DNA from: Acanthosoma haemorrhoidale
Lineage: Eukaryota; Arthropoda; Insecta; Hemiptera; Acanthosomatidae
Direction: 5' to 3'
Assembly (NCBI GenBank): GCA_930367205.1
Contig: OV884011.1
Coordinates: 85,545,474 to 85,609,473 of the forward strand
DNA length: 64,000 bases
Each line of letters begins with the position of its first letter. Positions within the stretch are counted from its first letter, which is position 1. The notes beneath the pieces were generated by a model. That model saw only the letters and a list, made by a program, of their open reading frames with translations. It did not search any database and had not been told where the DNA came from. The position numbers were made by a program, and so were the translations under genes. This document shows, piece after piece, positions 38,059-50,600 of the stretch.

Positions 38059-38181
38059 ATGGAGGACGAACGTGTTGGTTTTGACTACTCTCTTGACCTT
38101 GACGATTTATTTGAGTGTGGTGATGGTGTTGAGTGTTTAAAACATTTTATCAAAACTTATGAGGCTTTACATGAACTATGA
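38059..38181 (+). pseudogene. short ORF resembling a decayed MADF-like domain
   Basis: ATG at 38059 opens a 40-codon ORF starting MEDERVGFDY, with FIKTYEALHEL before TGA. Reading on through two stops, NKVHPT and MNNSVRKTFRDLV follow. The spacing of FI-----LW------Y----R----- resembles MADF domains common in insect DNA-binding proteins and transposon accessory proteins. The similarity is weak and judged by eye. No splice partners were seen. Confidence 0.2.
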
Positions 38182-39059
38182 AATAAAGTGCATCCAACTT
38201 AAATGAACAACAGCGTTAGAAAAACTTTTCGTGATTTAGTTCAATGAAATTAGATCTGGAACGGATGAAGTATACAAGCCTACGTCATGGGTTTTACGGC
38301 TGGCAGTATTTGTTCTGGATAAATATAGCGCTACATAATTGATTAATTTTTTAAAAAGATTTTCGTCCATAAGGAAGAAATTTTTATACTCATCTAAAGC
38401 ATTGGTTGCTTTTATGTATTTCTTATACTACTTCTTCATCTATACTGTGCAATCCACTTATCTCCTCCTGTCCAATGCCAGTACAATGGCCAAAAAGTTT
38501 TTTTCTTAATTAGCCATTGCCCTAGTTGGCTCGATGTCAACTGAGCTAAACTTACGTCATTTTGGCTGATAGGTGTAGGGACCTTCGTGATTAAAGTTAA
38601 GAAAGACCGCGTAGGGCCCTGATTTAATGATTTTTAACTTATTGTTTAGAGATTTCAATGCTTATTAGTAAGGAAAGTATGAAAATAGATTGCTTGCTTA
38701 CTTTTCTATCTTTTGTATTACACCTATTTCAACAACACGGCTAAAGTCTAAGACAATATAAGGGATATACTCGTATACTAGTAAATTCTATAAAGCTCTG
38801 AGCTTATAGAAATCCTTAAGGAACAAACTGACAAATTATTAACTCCGTAATTCCAATAAACACTCAGCATTTTTTTTTTTTTCAAGCTGCGCCATTGCAC
38901 TAAATAGACTGCAATTCAGTCATCACCCATAGGTATAAGAAATTTCCGCTGTAAATTCACTTTTCATCTAACTAAAAGTAAAATTTTGTATCAGGGAGGT
39001 TTTAAAAATATAGTCACATGTTTCCACCCTATTAGTGAATTTTTCTGTTGGATGTTCAT

Positions 39060-39300
39060 TTTTGGTTAGACTAGATATCTGCTCACCATCCTCATGTCCC
39101 GTCGAATGCGACTAATAGTGTTTTTTGACATTCCGCACTCCCTTGGTAAGCACGTAGAAGTACGAGTACTTGTGTTTGGATTATATTGTACAGCTTGCTG
39201 TAAAATTTCATCAATATCCATTGATGGCCACCCTGAGCTCGTGTTTCTTCCCAAAATTGTATCTCCTGTTTGGATTCGATTCTTTCATCTTTGGATGTTC
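39060..39300 (-). pseudogene. fragment of a helix-turn-helix transposon protein (IS630/DUF4817-like)
   Basis: The minus strand reads SGWPSMDIDEILQQAVQYNP, then NTSTR, then RECGMSKNTISRIRRDMRM. The pattern, a segment ending NPxxSTR followed by a helix-turn-helix of the form xxxGxSxxTIxRIL, is typical of transposon-derived proteins abundant in insects. Only the DNA-binding segment is visible and it contains an extra short insertion. No transposase core or terminal repeats were found. Confidence 0.4.
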
Positions 39301-39534
39301 CTCACTACTAGGTACTACCTAGCTTATTGTTGTCAGCATGTGCTTGTCTGTTTAGTACTGTTGCTTGTTGTTGGCTTATGTTGGTTAATAAATTAGTTTT
39401 ATGAGACAAAGTGTTATTTCTAGTATGGTTGTGGGGCGGCTAGTGTATATTATCAGTATTTTTTTGGAATAGAACTATAGGAAAATAAATTAGAATAGCT
39501 CATATTTCACAAAATGTTAGTTGGTTTGGAAGAG

Positions 39535-39585
39535 GTCACGAAGCCACGTCTCCCTTAGGCGTTACTCTGGGTTTCCGGCGATGAG
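39535..39585 (+). repeat. dispersed direct repeat, copy 2
   Basis: Partner of 37787-37836 (see there). A second repeated pair in this spacer is ACTAGGTACTACCTAGCTTA at about 39307 and AACTAGGTATAAACTAGCTC at about 40752, each followed by TTGTTG(T/A)CAG(C/T)ATGT. Confidence 0.45.
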
Positions 39586-41919
39586 ACATGACTCAGACCA
39601 GAGTTTATGAAATAGTTGACTATGTCAGGGAGGTTCGAGTGGGATGTAGGTCAGTAGGTAGGTAGGTTTAGGAGGAGAGTAAATTTTAAGCGAAGAAAAG
39701 TAAATTTTTGAGACAATGACTTGTAAAAAACAGTCGGTCTGTCCGGTATGTGTTGCATCCTGAAATAAAGAAGTTATTTCTTTTGCTAACATACGTTTGT
39801 TTTAGTAGGGTAATGCCAATGTTTATGGTTTGTTATCGTAATGTTAGTTAGCTCCTGTGTCGAAGAATTCTATTGCAGTTCCATAGTAGATTGGATAGCC
39901 GGTTTGTAGGGTGGAAAAACCATGGTTCCTAGGTAGGAGCTGAGACCTTGAATTGAAGTTGAGTTACGATTTGAGTCAAACTGATGATTATTGTGAGGTT
40001 GTAGTATGATTCAGAAGGAAGAGGAATATGACCGAAATAGGATAGGATGTAGGTATGGCGCTACTGATGTGTTATTAAAGCGAATTTGAAGTTGCTGGTG
40101 CTCCTCATTGGGGTTGACCTTGAGGAAGTCGTCAGGTTTGTTGTGGTATGGTGATGGCAGCTAGAGGGTGACTGGGGCAGACAAAGGCTTGTGGCATGAG
40201 ATGGGAAGTATATTGAAATTTAAGTTAGAGACGATTGCAGAAACCAAAGACTGGAAAGAAGTCTTTGCTGCAGAATTCTGTGAATTAAGTCCATTTTCTG
40301 TTATGTTCTAAAATAACAAATACTTAGGCGTTATCACAAGAAATCAGTTTTGTCGGTTTTTTTTTAGGAGTCATGGGCATCTTAAGAAATCAACGTTCCG
40401 ATAATAAAACGGTAGGCATTCGGAAGAAACTCACATAAAATCAAAGACGAGCCTTGTGATGGATGACAGCCCAGAACGTCAAAAAAGTGTTAGTGGTTAT
40501 AACTTCAAGAACTCAGTGCTTTTTAAAAGTATTTAGGTTAACAAATCTAAACATCAATGAGTCTGGGATATAAAAAAATCCAATGGATTTATAACACCAA
40601 ACAATTTCATTGTGTGTTTTTGGATGCTCTATGTAAATAATAATTTACATAATAACTATATTCATAATAAATTGTTTTGTTATTACTGTAAAGAAATAAG
40701 AATTACGGGGGAGTGTTAGTGTGGCATTCATACTACTTCGGGTGTTAACTCACAACTAGGTATAAACTAGCTCATTGTTGACAGTATGTACCACCTTATC
40801 CATATTATTCCCCTTCAGTTTAAATAATTCTTTGAACTGTTTAAATAGCAATTTTTTATTTCAGTTCTGTCTTACAATTAAAAGAATTTTGTAAGAAACC
40901 ATCATCTTTTCTTCTAGACAATATAGTCAGACAGGCAACGAAGGAAAAAAAAGAGTCCCTGAGACCTGGCGTGGTATGATAGGTTGTGTATCCAAGCAAT
41001 ATTTTTAGGTGGTAATTTGTTGCATGGAATTGAGGTTTTACAGGTTATGAATAGACTTAAAATGAAAAAAAAGTAAATACACAACTACAATACATGAAAT
41101 AAATAATATATAATTATTATAGGAAAAAGGGTCATATAATTCGAAATCCTCAAAGGAGAATCAGAAGTAGGCGGTAATATTAAAGCTCCAAATGTATTGT
41201 ATAATTTCTAACTATTATTTAAATTAGTTGTTGGTAATACTATGTCTGCATCAATAACTATTTGAAAAATCAAATCCCAACAGAGATTCATTTAGTGATA
41301 ATTTGAGTAAAGCTGTACTGGGGAGACGTAAATGTTATGAGGTATTTAATCTAAGGGTTACAAATAAAGTTTTGAAGCAGAGATACATATTAATTGCTTC
41401 TATAAAATTTACAATTGGTGCAGAATATACATTAGTGGATATATATCAGGCTTGAGTGTTCAATATTAGAGTAAATATAGTGTATTCGTTTTTGCTGAAA
41501 ATCGGGGTATTGACATTAGGTAATGGATTATTCCATTCTTTATTGAGAAGCTATAGTAAAGAACCAGTTATAAGTAACAGTGTATTCCGATAAACCTCTC
41601 CGGTGTTCGGTAGGTTTCAGTTAGTTAGTGTGGGTTACAGAAATCTATACCTGTGTCTCATGTCTCTCATGTTTTAACGTGTGTTGTTTAAATAAAGTAT
41701 GTGTTATTCAGTTAATCATAAAATGTGTTTCATTATTCGGCCCCTTGTCACAAGTTGGCGACGAGGATGAAAGTGCAAAACATTGTGAAAATTGAATGAC
41801 ACTAACAGTGATCAGTCACCGTTGATATCGAAATTTTCACAGCAGCTGAGCCTTCAAGGTATTTTTTTAAATTGCAAATCGTTACATTCCTGATTTAAAC
41901 AAGGAAATCAAGTCTCACA

Positions 41920-43040
41920 ATGAATTCAGAGAAGTTTGAGAAGTTGATGTTAGTTTTGTCATCTGCTCTGGGAAGTCAACAAACAACACCAGCATTGCAA
42001 GTATAGTAAACTATGACTTTTTGAAAACTATGACGCCAAAAATGAAGTTTTCGTCGTACATGGAGCGTTTTAACAGCGATCTCAAAAACGTCACTGATGA
42101 TACAAAAAAGTTCAACTTTTGCGTTCATCGATTGGGAAAGACCACTATAACAACCTAGCTGCTTTTCTGGGACCAGATGATCCTATCAAGGAAATCGACT
42201 TCATAACCTTGAAGTGCCATTTCCAAAAAATGCTTTCTTTATCAGTCTCAACCGTCGTCTCACAGCACTACTTCCTCAGCACCCACACCAGTCAATTTCG
42301 GATTTCGTCACATCCCTGAAAGGAAAGTTGAAAGACTGTGATTTTTACACAACCTGTCCCAGTGCCACCAGTAAAAAGAGGTTCTCAATAGCTGAAATAT
42401 TCCTTCGTGCTCAGTTCATCAGAGGCCTGAAGGGCAATTGGATACGCGAACAGATCCTACAAGACGCAACCCTCAAGGATTTCTACGGATCCCTAACGAA
42501 GGCCACAGCACTGAACGCATCTTGATTCGAGTCGGGCCAATTGAGTGAGCTATCTGAGAAGCCGCCAGATCAAGTTACAGACGCAAACAAGATTGATCGC
42601 CGTCAAGAAGGAAATCGTCGCAGCCACCAGCGTTCTAAGTCTCAAGACAATCGTCGTCAGTCCAGCTCTCATCCGCATCATCGTTCTCAGTCCCGCAGCA
42701 CCAGAAGCCGTGGGGATTATCGAGCATTAGGTCTGGATGGTCTTTGCCTTGACTGTGGTCGCTCAAACTATAAATCGCGTGATTGCAGAAGAGAGCGTAA
42801 ATCCATGAAGTGCCCCTCTTGTGGAAAAATCGGTCATGTCACCAAAGTCTGTATCACCACCCTGCTACGGAAATCAAAGACCAACAAACTGTCAACTCAA
42901 TACCCTCAAGAGGAAGGGATCATCACCCCAACAATGAATATGGTATCGTTTGCATTGAAAACGTCGAGGATTTGTATGAGATTGGACCAGACACCGATAA
43001 ATACATCGTCACAGTCACTCTCAACAACAAGCCGCAATAG
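41920..43040 (+). pseudogene. gag: gag polyprotein remnant with zinc knuckles
   Basis: ATG at 41920 begins MNSEKFEKLM, then stops. Shifted frames give SYMERF, then SSIGKDHYNNLAAFLGPDDP and a capsid-like segment to about 42525. A basic Arg/Ser/His-rich linker follows (42600-42710). Two Cys-rich knuckles are visible: CLDCGRSNYKSRDC (about 42750) and CPSCGKIGHVTKVC (about 42810). The second fits CX2CX4HX4C; in the first the His is replaced. At least three frame changes break the protein. Nucleocapsid knuckles of this type bind the element's RNA. Confidence 0.7.
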
Positions 43041-43660
43041 TTTGAAGTGGATTCAGGCGCACGTTTCTCCTTGATCTCAGAAACTGCTTTAAACAAACTT
43101 GAACACGACGTACCGCTGAAACCGACTCCAGTCGCTTTCCGCTCTTATTCAGATCACCTCATCAAGCCTAAAGGTAAAGTTACCGTCTCAGTCGCCTACA
43201 AAGGGAATTCAATGGAAGCCGATTTATTTATAGTGCCGGTAGGACATGACGCTTTACTTGGACGCATGTGGATGATCAGCCTCAATGAGATAGATAGCCA
43301 CAAAAACTCAGCTCTCCGTCCAGTTGATGTCAACGCAGTCACTTCACTCGAAGACATCTTCAGGAAATACGAATACATTTTCGAAGAAAGGATCGGGTGT
43401 ATTCCGAACTTCAAAGTTAAGCTTTAACCTAGAAAAGGCGTGAAACCAGTTTTCATCCATGAACGGTTCCTTTTGCAATGCGAGAGCGAGTTAGCCACGC
43501 TGCAGTCTCAAGGAGTCATTAGTCCCAGTTCATCAAACGATTGAGGATCGCCACTCGTTGTTATAGCTAAGCCCGATGGTGGTGTAAGGCCTCATGGATT
43601 ATATGCATGGATTATAAGTGTGGGATGAACTCCAGACTCTTTGCCTCAAATCACCCTATC
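43040..43660 (+). pseudogene. pol: aspartic protease and truncated reverse transcriptase remnant
   Basis: VDSGARFSLIS (from about 43047) is the retropepsin active-site motif (D-S/T-G-A). It is followed by DALLGRMWM, a typical distal protease segment. Beyond about 43380 the linker CIPNFKVKL and, after a stop, the opening of reverse transcriptase (ESELATLQSQGVI and SPLVVIAKPDGGVRPH) are readable with further stops. The sequence loses similarity before the catalytic YxDD motif, so it has no polymerase core. Confidence 0.65.
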
Positions 43661-43976
43661 CAAAGAATACGAGGGTGGTCTCTGAGAAACTGAAAGCGCG
43701 ACAGCGTCCTGCCATCGATAGGGGAACGGAGCGGGGGTTATCGTGTTAAACACTGGATTTGTCAAGTACTGTAGGGAGTCGACAAATTTGATATGTCTAC
43801 GTTGGATGAATTAATCCACAGTAGGCAAATCAAAAATCTTGTGAAGTTCACTATTGCTCTGCTGCTGGAATGAAGTATTTCTGACCACTTTCATCAGTAT
43901 ACCGTATTGAAATTGTTAGAGTCGCCGAGCTGTCATATACGTCAGATGACGAAAAAGCGGTGCACCATACAGCAGT

Positions 43977-44327
43977 GTGGGCCTGAGTACTCTTGTAGAA
44001 CGCCTCAAGGCAGCATCCTCAAATCCGGCTCCTATGAAGGATAAAGTGCAAGCCATCTTATTCCGCTATCGAGCTAAACCACTTGCTTGTGGCCGATCGC
44101 CAGCTGAAAAATACCTACATCGAAAGTTGCGCATGCGCCTTGATGTTATTTTTCCCTACCAGCCTATACCATCAAGCGTGACAGCAGCACCAGCACGCTC
44201 TTTTAATGTAGGGGATATAGTCCAGATCCGCCTTTACTGTGACAACAGGAAGATTTGGCAGTTCGGCGATGTCATCAAAGTACACGGCCAACGGCACTAT
44301 TTGGTCAGACTCGACTCTTCTAGGTGA
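43977..44327 (+). pseudogene. pol: integrase C-terminal remnant
   Basis: LLFRYRAKPLACGRSPAE-like sequence (the conserved RxTPHxxTGxSPAE block near the end of gypsy integrase), then RLDVIFP, and RSFNVGDIVQIRLY with a segment ending GQRHYLVRLDSSR, which is the usual tail that follows. The catalytic core is not present between the reverse transcriptase fragment and this ORF, so a large internal deletion is inferred. Confidence 0.65.
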
Positions 44328-44660
44328 ATACTAAAAAGCCACATTGACCAAATTGTGTAAACTTTGAATCCAAAGCCAAAATCCTTTTAGTTTGGACCGA
44401 CTCAATCATTTGAGGTTCCTCGACTTCCACCTACTCCAGCCGAATCCCTCACAGAACCAACCGACCCAGAGCCAGCTGGTCAGCAACGGAGTCCTGCTGG
44501 TGACCCGTAGACCAGGGCCACTCCACCAGCAGTGCCGAATCAAGACCGACCTCGTCGTGAGATACGCCTTCCGGCCCGATTTAACAATTATGACTTGAAT
44601 TGTGTTACCTGAGTTTTTCAATTTAGTAGGGGAGAATCTGGTGTGTATGTAATATTTCGC

Positions 44661-47469
44661 GCGCAGCCTTTTGTTGTCAGTTGTAACCTTTTCATTCAGT
44701 AAAATACGTTCCATCTTATGAACGACTACTTACTTGTTTAATTTGTAGAATATATGTATGTTTATCACGTACCCCAGCATGTGTGTGCTTTTGTAACTAT
44801 TAAAAAGAACATAACAGTCTCCATGTATGGTAACTTTTTTTCCCCCCTGTAAATCTAAGGTTTAAAATGTGTACAGACGTAAATAATCACTAATAGTTCT
44901 TTTTCGGTAGTGGCGTAGGGTTGTTCTGTAGCGGAAAATGTTCGTGAGGCGAATTGGATGGTATCTGTCTTCTGAAATTTGGATTAGCACGGCTCACAAA
45001 GCTACTGAGCTTGCATTATTTGTCAAAATGAACGGTTGGTTCCAATCAGGGAATTGAAGAATTGGTGTGTTAAGCATATGGGTTGAAGCAGTCTTTGTAT
45101 TTTATTCTGCAGGGTTGAGGTCATGGTCTTTTCTTAGTTGTAGTGTTGATGGTTTCGCGGTTTATGCATAGTTATGGATACATATTCTATAGTACCCTAC
45201 CATGGCCAAAAATTATTTTGTAGGAAGGAAGAAGTCATATTCAATAACTCATTAATATGGAATATTCATTGCTCTCTGGAATGTGGGGGAAGCAGTGCAT
45301 TGTCTTTAAAAACTGGTCTGGTCCTTTGTCTGTCAAAATGACTGGCTTAGGGATGGATTTTAATTTCGTGAAATCCTGAGGTCAGATCTATGGTTGAAAA
45401 TATTATGGACTGATTGTTTTTTTTTTTTTAGTAAGTCTTCCGATTTGGGAAGTGGGTTCCTTGATTCAGTTTGTAGAACAATTTTTTTAAAAATGATTAT
45501 AAACTATAATTTTGTATGAGGCTTTCTCACCATATTGCATAGTTTATGCATTGTAAGAAGTCTTAAAACTAACATTATCAGATTGTTGTTAAAAATATAT
45601 ACAATGCTAAGGGACTAGGTGATGGGGCTCACCATGGGGTTTGAGGTAGGCTATGTCCGTCTGAATTTTTCTTTTGTTGCTAATATATAATTTTTTAGTG
45701 AGTAAGCAGAGAGTTTAAGGAGTTCGCCCACACTAGGGAGTTACTTTCCCTAATAATTTTTGAATTTCCAAATCCACGCTGTTTCTAAATTGTTGTGGGT
45801 ACCAGTAATTTCTAGAGAATATAGATTTGTCAGTTCTTAGCAGGATTTTGTGTTTTATTTTAAATATCAGACATTAGTATGTTGTACAGGACAACCCCCT
45901 AACAACTGTTCCAAAAATCAAAACTGCATCATATTTTTTTTTTCTAATCTTAAGATTTTGGCATTGAAAGATAATATGTCTAATATATAATAATATCTGA
46001 ACTTGTGGTTGAATTGAGGTAGTCAAATTTTTATCAACAAGCTTAGATTGGCCTATATGATCCAGCAAAATAAACTATTATTAGTAAACATTAAGTAGCT
46101 TTAACGGACTTAGACCTTTAAATTCATCCATGTAAAAAATCTGTTTTGTTTTTTTACACCCCACATTATATATTCGTTCAAGTATCTTGAATAGTAGTGA
46201 AGGTTAAAAAGACAGGAATTTTCAAAATTTTTCTTGAAGGAGTTTATTTATGAGAAAAAATTAATATTTAACAAAGCAAAAGATTTTAAATAAATAAACC
46301 AACACTAATAAAGTGGAAAACATTGTTTACATTTAGAATACTATGTAACCAAATCAGTAACTACTGTATACTCATGAGCATAAATTAAGTATTTTGTTGA
46401 CACACCTGTACCCTACCCTTCTGTTATGACATTTGATCATTCATGCTACTAGCTAATTTCATCTCAGGAAAAACTATTGAAGGTTACTGTCAGAGGGAGG
46501 CGAGGGGGGGAGGTAGATACTGGAGAGCTGGGATTCCATGCTCACCTGTTGACAACTACCATAGAACATTTACCAACTGTCCATTTCTCGAAAACAGTAA
46601 GAAGTTATTCCTGATTTACTTTGATGGCGATAGAAAACCAGTGTATAAACATAATACTTAATTCATGCTCATGTAGTGGTTATATGCTTCTATGTATACA
46701 ATGTTTTTCACTTTACTAGTATTGGTTAGAATCTTAGAATCTTTTGTTAAGTTAAATATTATTTTTTTCTCCTAAATAAACTGCTTCAACAAATATTGTG
46801 GAAATTGCTTTAACCCTTGCTATCTCTGAAACCATAGATTCAACAGAAAAAATAAAGAATACGAATAATTTTATAGAAAATTTTTGCTAGTTGGCAAGAT
46901 ATTTGAGAAAAATTGACGTTTAGACCAATCAGTTATAAAATGCTATTAATTATGAGTTTTTATTCACTTTCAGATTAACTTCAAAGACCTACAAGGAAAT
47001 ATCAAACAAATAAACTTATAGAACTTATTTTGGTCTTTATCTACACCTGATGAATAACCTGCAATGTAAGAAGAAAATATAAATGGGAATAATTTATGTT
47101 TAAATTGAACTTCTAACTGGTTTTTGAAATTTCCAATTTTTTTTGAGCTTGTCTACACTGAACTGTTAATAATTAAAAAAAAAGGCACCAGTACAAAAAA
47201 AGTAATAAACATATCTTCAAATTTATTTATAGAGATGAATAATAGTTCGCCATCAAAGTACAATATATTCTTTTTTAAATATATATATATATAATAGATA
47301 TTTTGATATCTTTGTTGTAAAAGCTTTTAAAAATGAGGAGATAATATATTTTAAGAAAAAATTACATAAATAAGTAGAGAAAGTTTCACAAATCCCAGTA
47401 CAAATTAAAAAAAAGTAATACATCACATATAAGAGATGCATCTAGTATCATACACTACAGATATAACAT
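44661..47469. other. spacer between the gypsy remnant and the Skp2 3' end
   Basis: AT-rich DNA with scattered short ORFs and none that I recognise. No splice-compatible protein-like exons stood out on either strand. The right end should contain the Skp2 3' UTR. Confidence 0.5.
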
Positions 47470-47475
47470 TTTATT
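47470..47475 (-). terminator. candidate Skp2 polyadenylation signal
   Basis: TTTATT on the plus strand (AATAAA on the minus) about 145 nt past the Skp2 stop codon. It is the nearest hexamer found downstream, but the base composition makes chance hits common. Confidence 0.3.
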
Positions 47476-47619
47476 CTGGATATGTGAAAAAATCTCTACT
47501 GTTTACAGTTTACAATGGTTAAACATTTTATATTCACAAAAAAAATACAATATATTAACAATCAATAGGCAGTCTTATAAAAAATCCAAAAAAAAAAACA
47601 AACAAACAAAGAAGTAGCA

Positions 47620-50600
47620 CTATTCACGGCATTTAACCAACCAAATTGATGTCCTTCGTAACCCTACAGTTGGTCTCGAAATAGTGGAGAAATACTCCTT
47701 GTTAACCCTAAGAAGGTTATAATTCTTTTCTAAATCCCGAGCCTCTTGATTGCTGATTTGTCGAAATGCGTTCAGACTCCTCAGATTACTGAACTTATCC
47801 ATAGAGTTTCTGTTAAAAGGAAAAACAGTTAAAATTAAACCAGTAACATTCCCAATAACAAGCAATCTGATAGTTGTATAGCTAGAAGTGTAACAAAAAA
47901 TGGATGTAGAACTTGGTAGCAAAGCTAACTACAGAACTTTACAAATATCTAAAGTACACATTGATTTCTTTCTTTGAATTCTCTCTAGTTAGGTCCTTCC
48001 TTTTGTATTTTCTCTGGAGGTGAAAATAGCAATTTACTGCCCTTATCTTCTAAAAGGAACCTCCTTTCCAATCTTTTGAGCTCCTTATGTTACTTACTAT
48101 CCTACATACAATATCACCCACCCCTAAGTCAGACTGCTGTCTATTAACTGCCTTCATTCCACTATCCCCCTACATCAATTCCATAAAACATTACTGTATG
48201 CTTTTAAGACTAAGAGCCAAAACCTTTTTTTTTTTTTTGCCCTACCTGAGGCTGAGCCTCAAACGGGCTATAGAGCCAAAACCAACCGCTACAGCAATTC
48301 ATTCAACCTTAAAGCCATTTCATTGGATATAAACTACATTGACTTTTTATTAATTGACAATTTATTCCTTCACCCCCATTAATGATAGAATTATTCACTG
48401 CTAATCTTAGTTTGATTCTAAATAAGCATGATACTTTCAAATCATTTTATGTTCACCCCTAGAATATTAAAGAGCTCTAAAGAAGACAAGAGTGTGACCC
48501 GGAGAAGATTCATGCATCCAAAAATCAAGTAACAACAAAATGTAAAATCCCTAAGACCTTATGAAGACTTTTTTATTCTATCATGAGTTGGCTAGGCTAA
48601 TTAGTTAAAACTAGCACAGGTTTCATCAATCAATCAGTTCTCAGGTTCTTAAATAGCTTTTTTTATAATTACAACTGTTGTGTAAAAGCATAACATTCGA
48701 GGGGTGTCGGGCAACTTATTCAAACATACCCATAATTAAATGAGTCAAAGACATTTTTTTTTCCATCCATAAATGGATCCAAGCCATATCTGAAATGACA
48801 TTCACATATTTTCATGAAGAACTTGGGCCCAATGCTCAATAAGGAAACTTTTAAACAAACCTTTCACATGTTTCAGGCTTGATTAGCCCATAGGCTATAA
48901 TACTGCAACCCATTTTTTATTAGTCTTTATTTACTGACTAATAAGTAAATCAACAACAGAATGATTAGAAAGTATTTAACCAATCTAACCTGCAGTAAAA
49001 ACAGGAAAAATATTTGATAAACTATACAGATACCTAAACAATATCTACAAATCAGATTAATTGATTTATATATAAAAGTAAGTTTCCCATCAATACTAAC
49101 ATCATGTTGCACTGCTATGCTACGTGTACATTACAACACTACAAACAATAAATTCATGTGAAACTTACACCAATATTTTTGGATCAACTTTGTAACACCG
49201 GCTGATAGAAAGTGCTTTAATGTTAGAAAGGGTTTCTGCTGATAATAGAATAGAAGATGATGTAATTTCAAGGCAATCAGAAATGTCCAACTCCTTAATA
49301 TTAGGACATCTCTTGATCAATGTTGAAAGTTCTGAAACATTCAAAAGTGGTTATAGTAAAAAAACAAACCAATTATATTATACATAAAAGATTTATTCTT
49401 TCCTCCCAATGTGCTTTAACCAGCCTCCCTAATGATACAGGAAGTCTTGAACCGAATTGGGACCAGGGTCTCTCACTACGATATTCAATTAAATGTAAAG
49501 AAATCCAAGACAATCATCAATGGCTCATGTACCCCTCTAAAAAGACTAAATGATAGAACTTTTTACCTTTGCAATCAACTTCGTATAACAATCAAAAACG
49601 TTTGGTCCTCAACCAGATTTTATCCTAGAAACCACATTTCCCAAATCACCTACTGATCCATTTCCACTCTCAAACTGTTCAATTGTTCTAACATCTCTCA
49701 TTACAAACACGCCAACTTCTGGTCTTCACCTGATGAATTGTTTCCTCAGATTTTTATTTGGAATCCACAGAGACTATCACATTTTACAGCACTACTCTAG
49801 CCTCAGCTGGTTTTACTCTTCTACGCATCATCAATAATGCCTTGGATCCCTCCTCTTCAGTACAAAACCCTCCACTAATTCAAATCTTGTAATACAAAAT
49901 CCCCCCCCCCCTATCTGACATATATCTCCACCACAGCTATGCCTCCTTTAACTGTTCTTTTCTGATCCATGTCACAAACCTTGGAACTCTATCCCCACCA
50001 ATATTCATTGCTCGCAAGTCCCTTTAATCTTTAAAACTAGATTAATTAATTCTTCATCTCCATTCAATCTAAAAATTCACCATTCTTTATTAATCTTTTA
50101 TTTCATTAATTTTATTCATTCCCAATTTTAACATATTCATATCATACAACCTTTCGTGCTCATTTTCACCTGGTAATAATTGGTATATTTTACATAACGT
50201 TTATAGTTAAAATTATTAATAGATATTCAGTTTTCTTCATTTTTAATATTATGCTTTTGGTTCATTTTAGTCATCATACATAGGTCCAATTTAATTTATA
50301 ACCTAACAGAGTAATTTATTTTCCAACTTGTTTTATTTATTTGTACCTTATTATTATTCTTAATTGTATGAATGAGACCATTTATCATAATTATTTATTG
50401 CCTTTTTAGGGCAGATATTAATATTTTCTTGAAATAAAAATTTCTAAAAGAGAAAATTATATTTTAAGGGGACAATTTTGCAGAATAAAGAGTTTTTGTA
50501 ATAAAGTGTATAACATTTTAATGTCAAAAAATATTGAATTTATTTATGAAGAATTACTAAATTATTTAGATAGATGAAATAGGATTAAACATAAAAGGTT

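Larger units (their letters stand above)
36505..41574. other. gene-poor spacer upstream of the RBM33-like gene
   Basis: The first ~100 bases should hold the RBM33-like 5' UTR and promoter. On the minus strand TTTCATTCCCACAG near 36570-36585 could be an acceptor for an upstream non-coding exon. The rest is AT-rich with short degenerate fragments listed separately (38.06 kb, 39.1 kb, two direct-repeat pairs). No convincing gene was seen. Confidence 0.5.
41575..44660 (+). mobile_element. decayed Ty3/gypsy-like LTR retrotransposon
   Basis: In order: an LTR/leader-like left part with AATAAA near 41692, the junction motif TTGGCGACGAGGATGA near 41755 often seen just after the 5' LTR of gypsy-type elements, gag, a zinc knuckle, an aspartic protease, the first part of reverse transcriptase, and the integrase C-terminus. 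A purine-rich TAGGGGAGAAT at about 44627-44637 followed by TGTG resembles a polypurine tract and 3' LTR start. I could not match a left LTR to a right LTR. Most of reverse transcriptase, all RNase H and the integrase core are missing. The block is GC-richer than its surroundings. It is a dead copy. Confidence 0.75.

Noticed and set aside
41575..41760. A defined 5' LTR for the gypsy-like element
   Set aside because: The sequence has an AATAAA and LTR-like look, but I could not find a matching right LTR, so no LTR pair is claimed.
43196..44714. Minus-strand ORFs over the gypsy-like element
   Set aside because: Antisense shadows of the plus-strand protease, integrase and 3' region.
49320..49656. 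Plus-strand ORFs with a segment loosely like a reverse transcriptase (YDIQLNVKKSKTI)
   Set aside because: The similarity is short and no neighbouring reverse transcriptase motif is found; the left end overlaps a Skp2 exon on the other strand.
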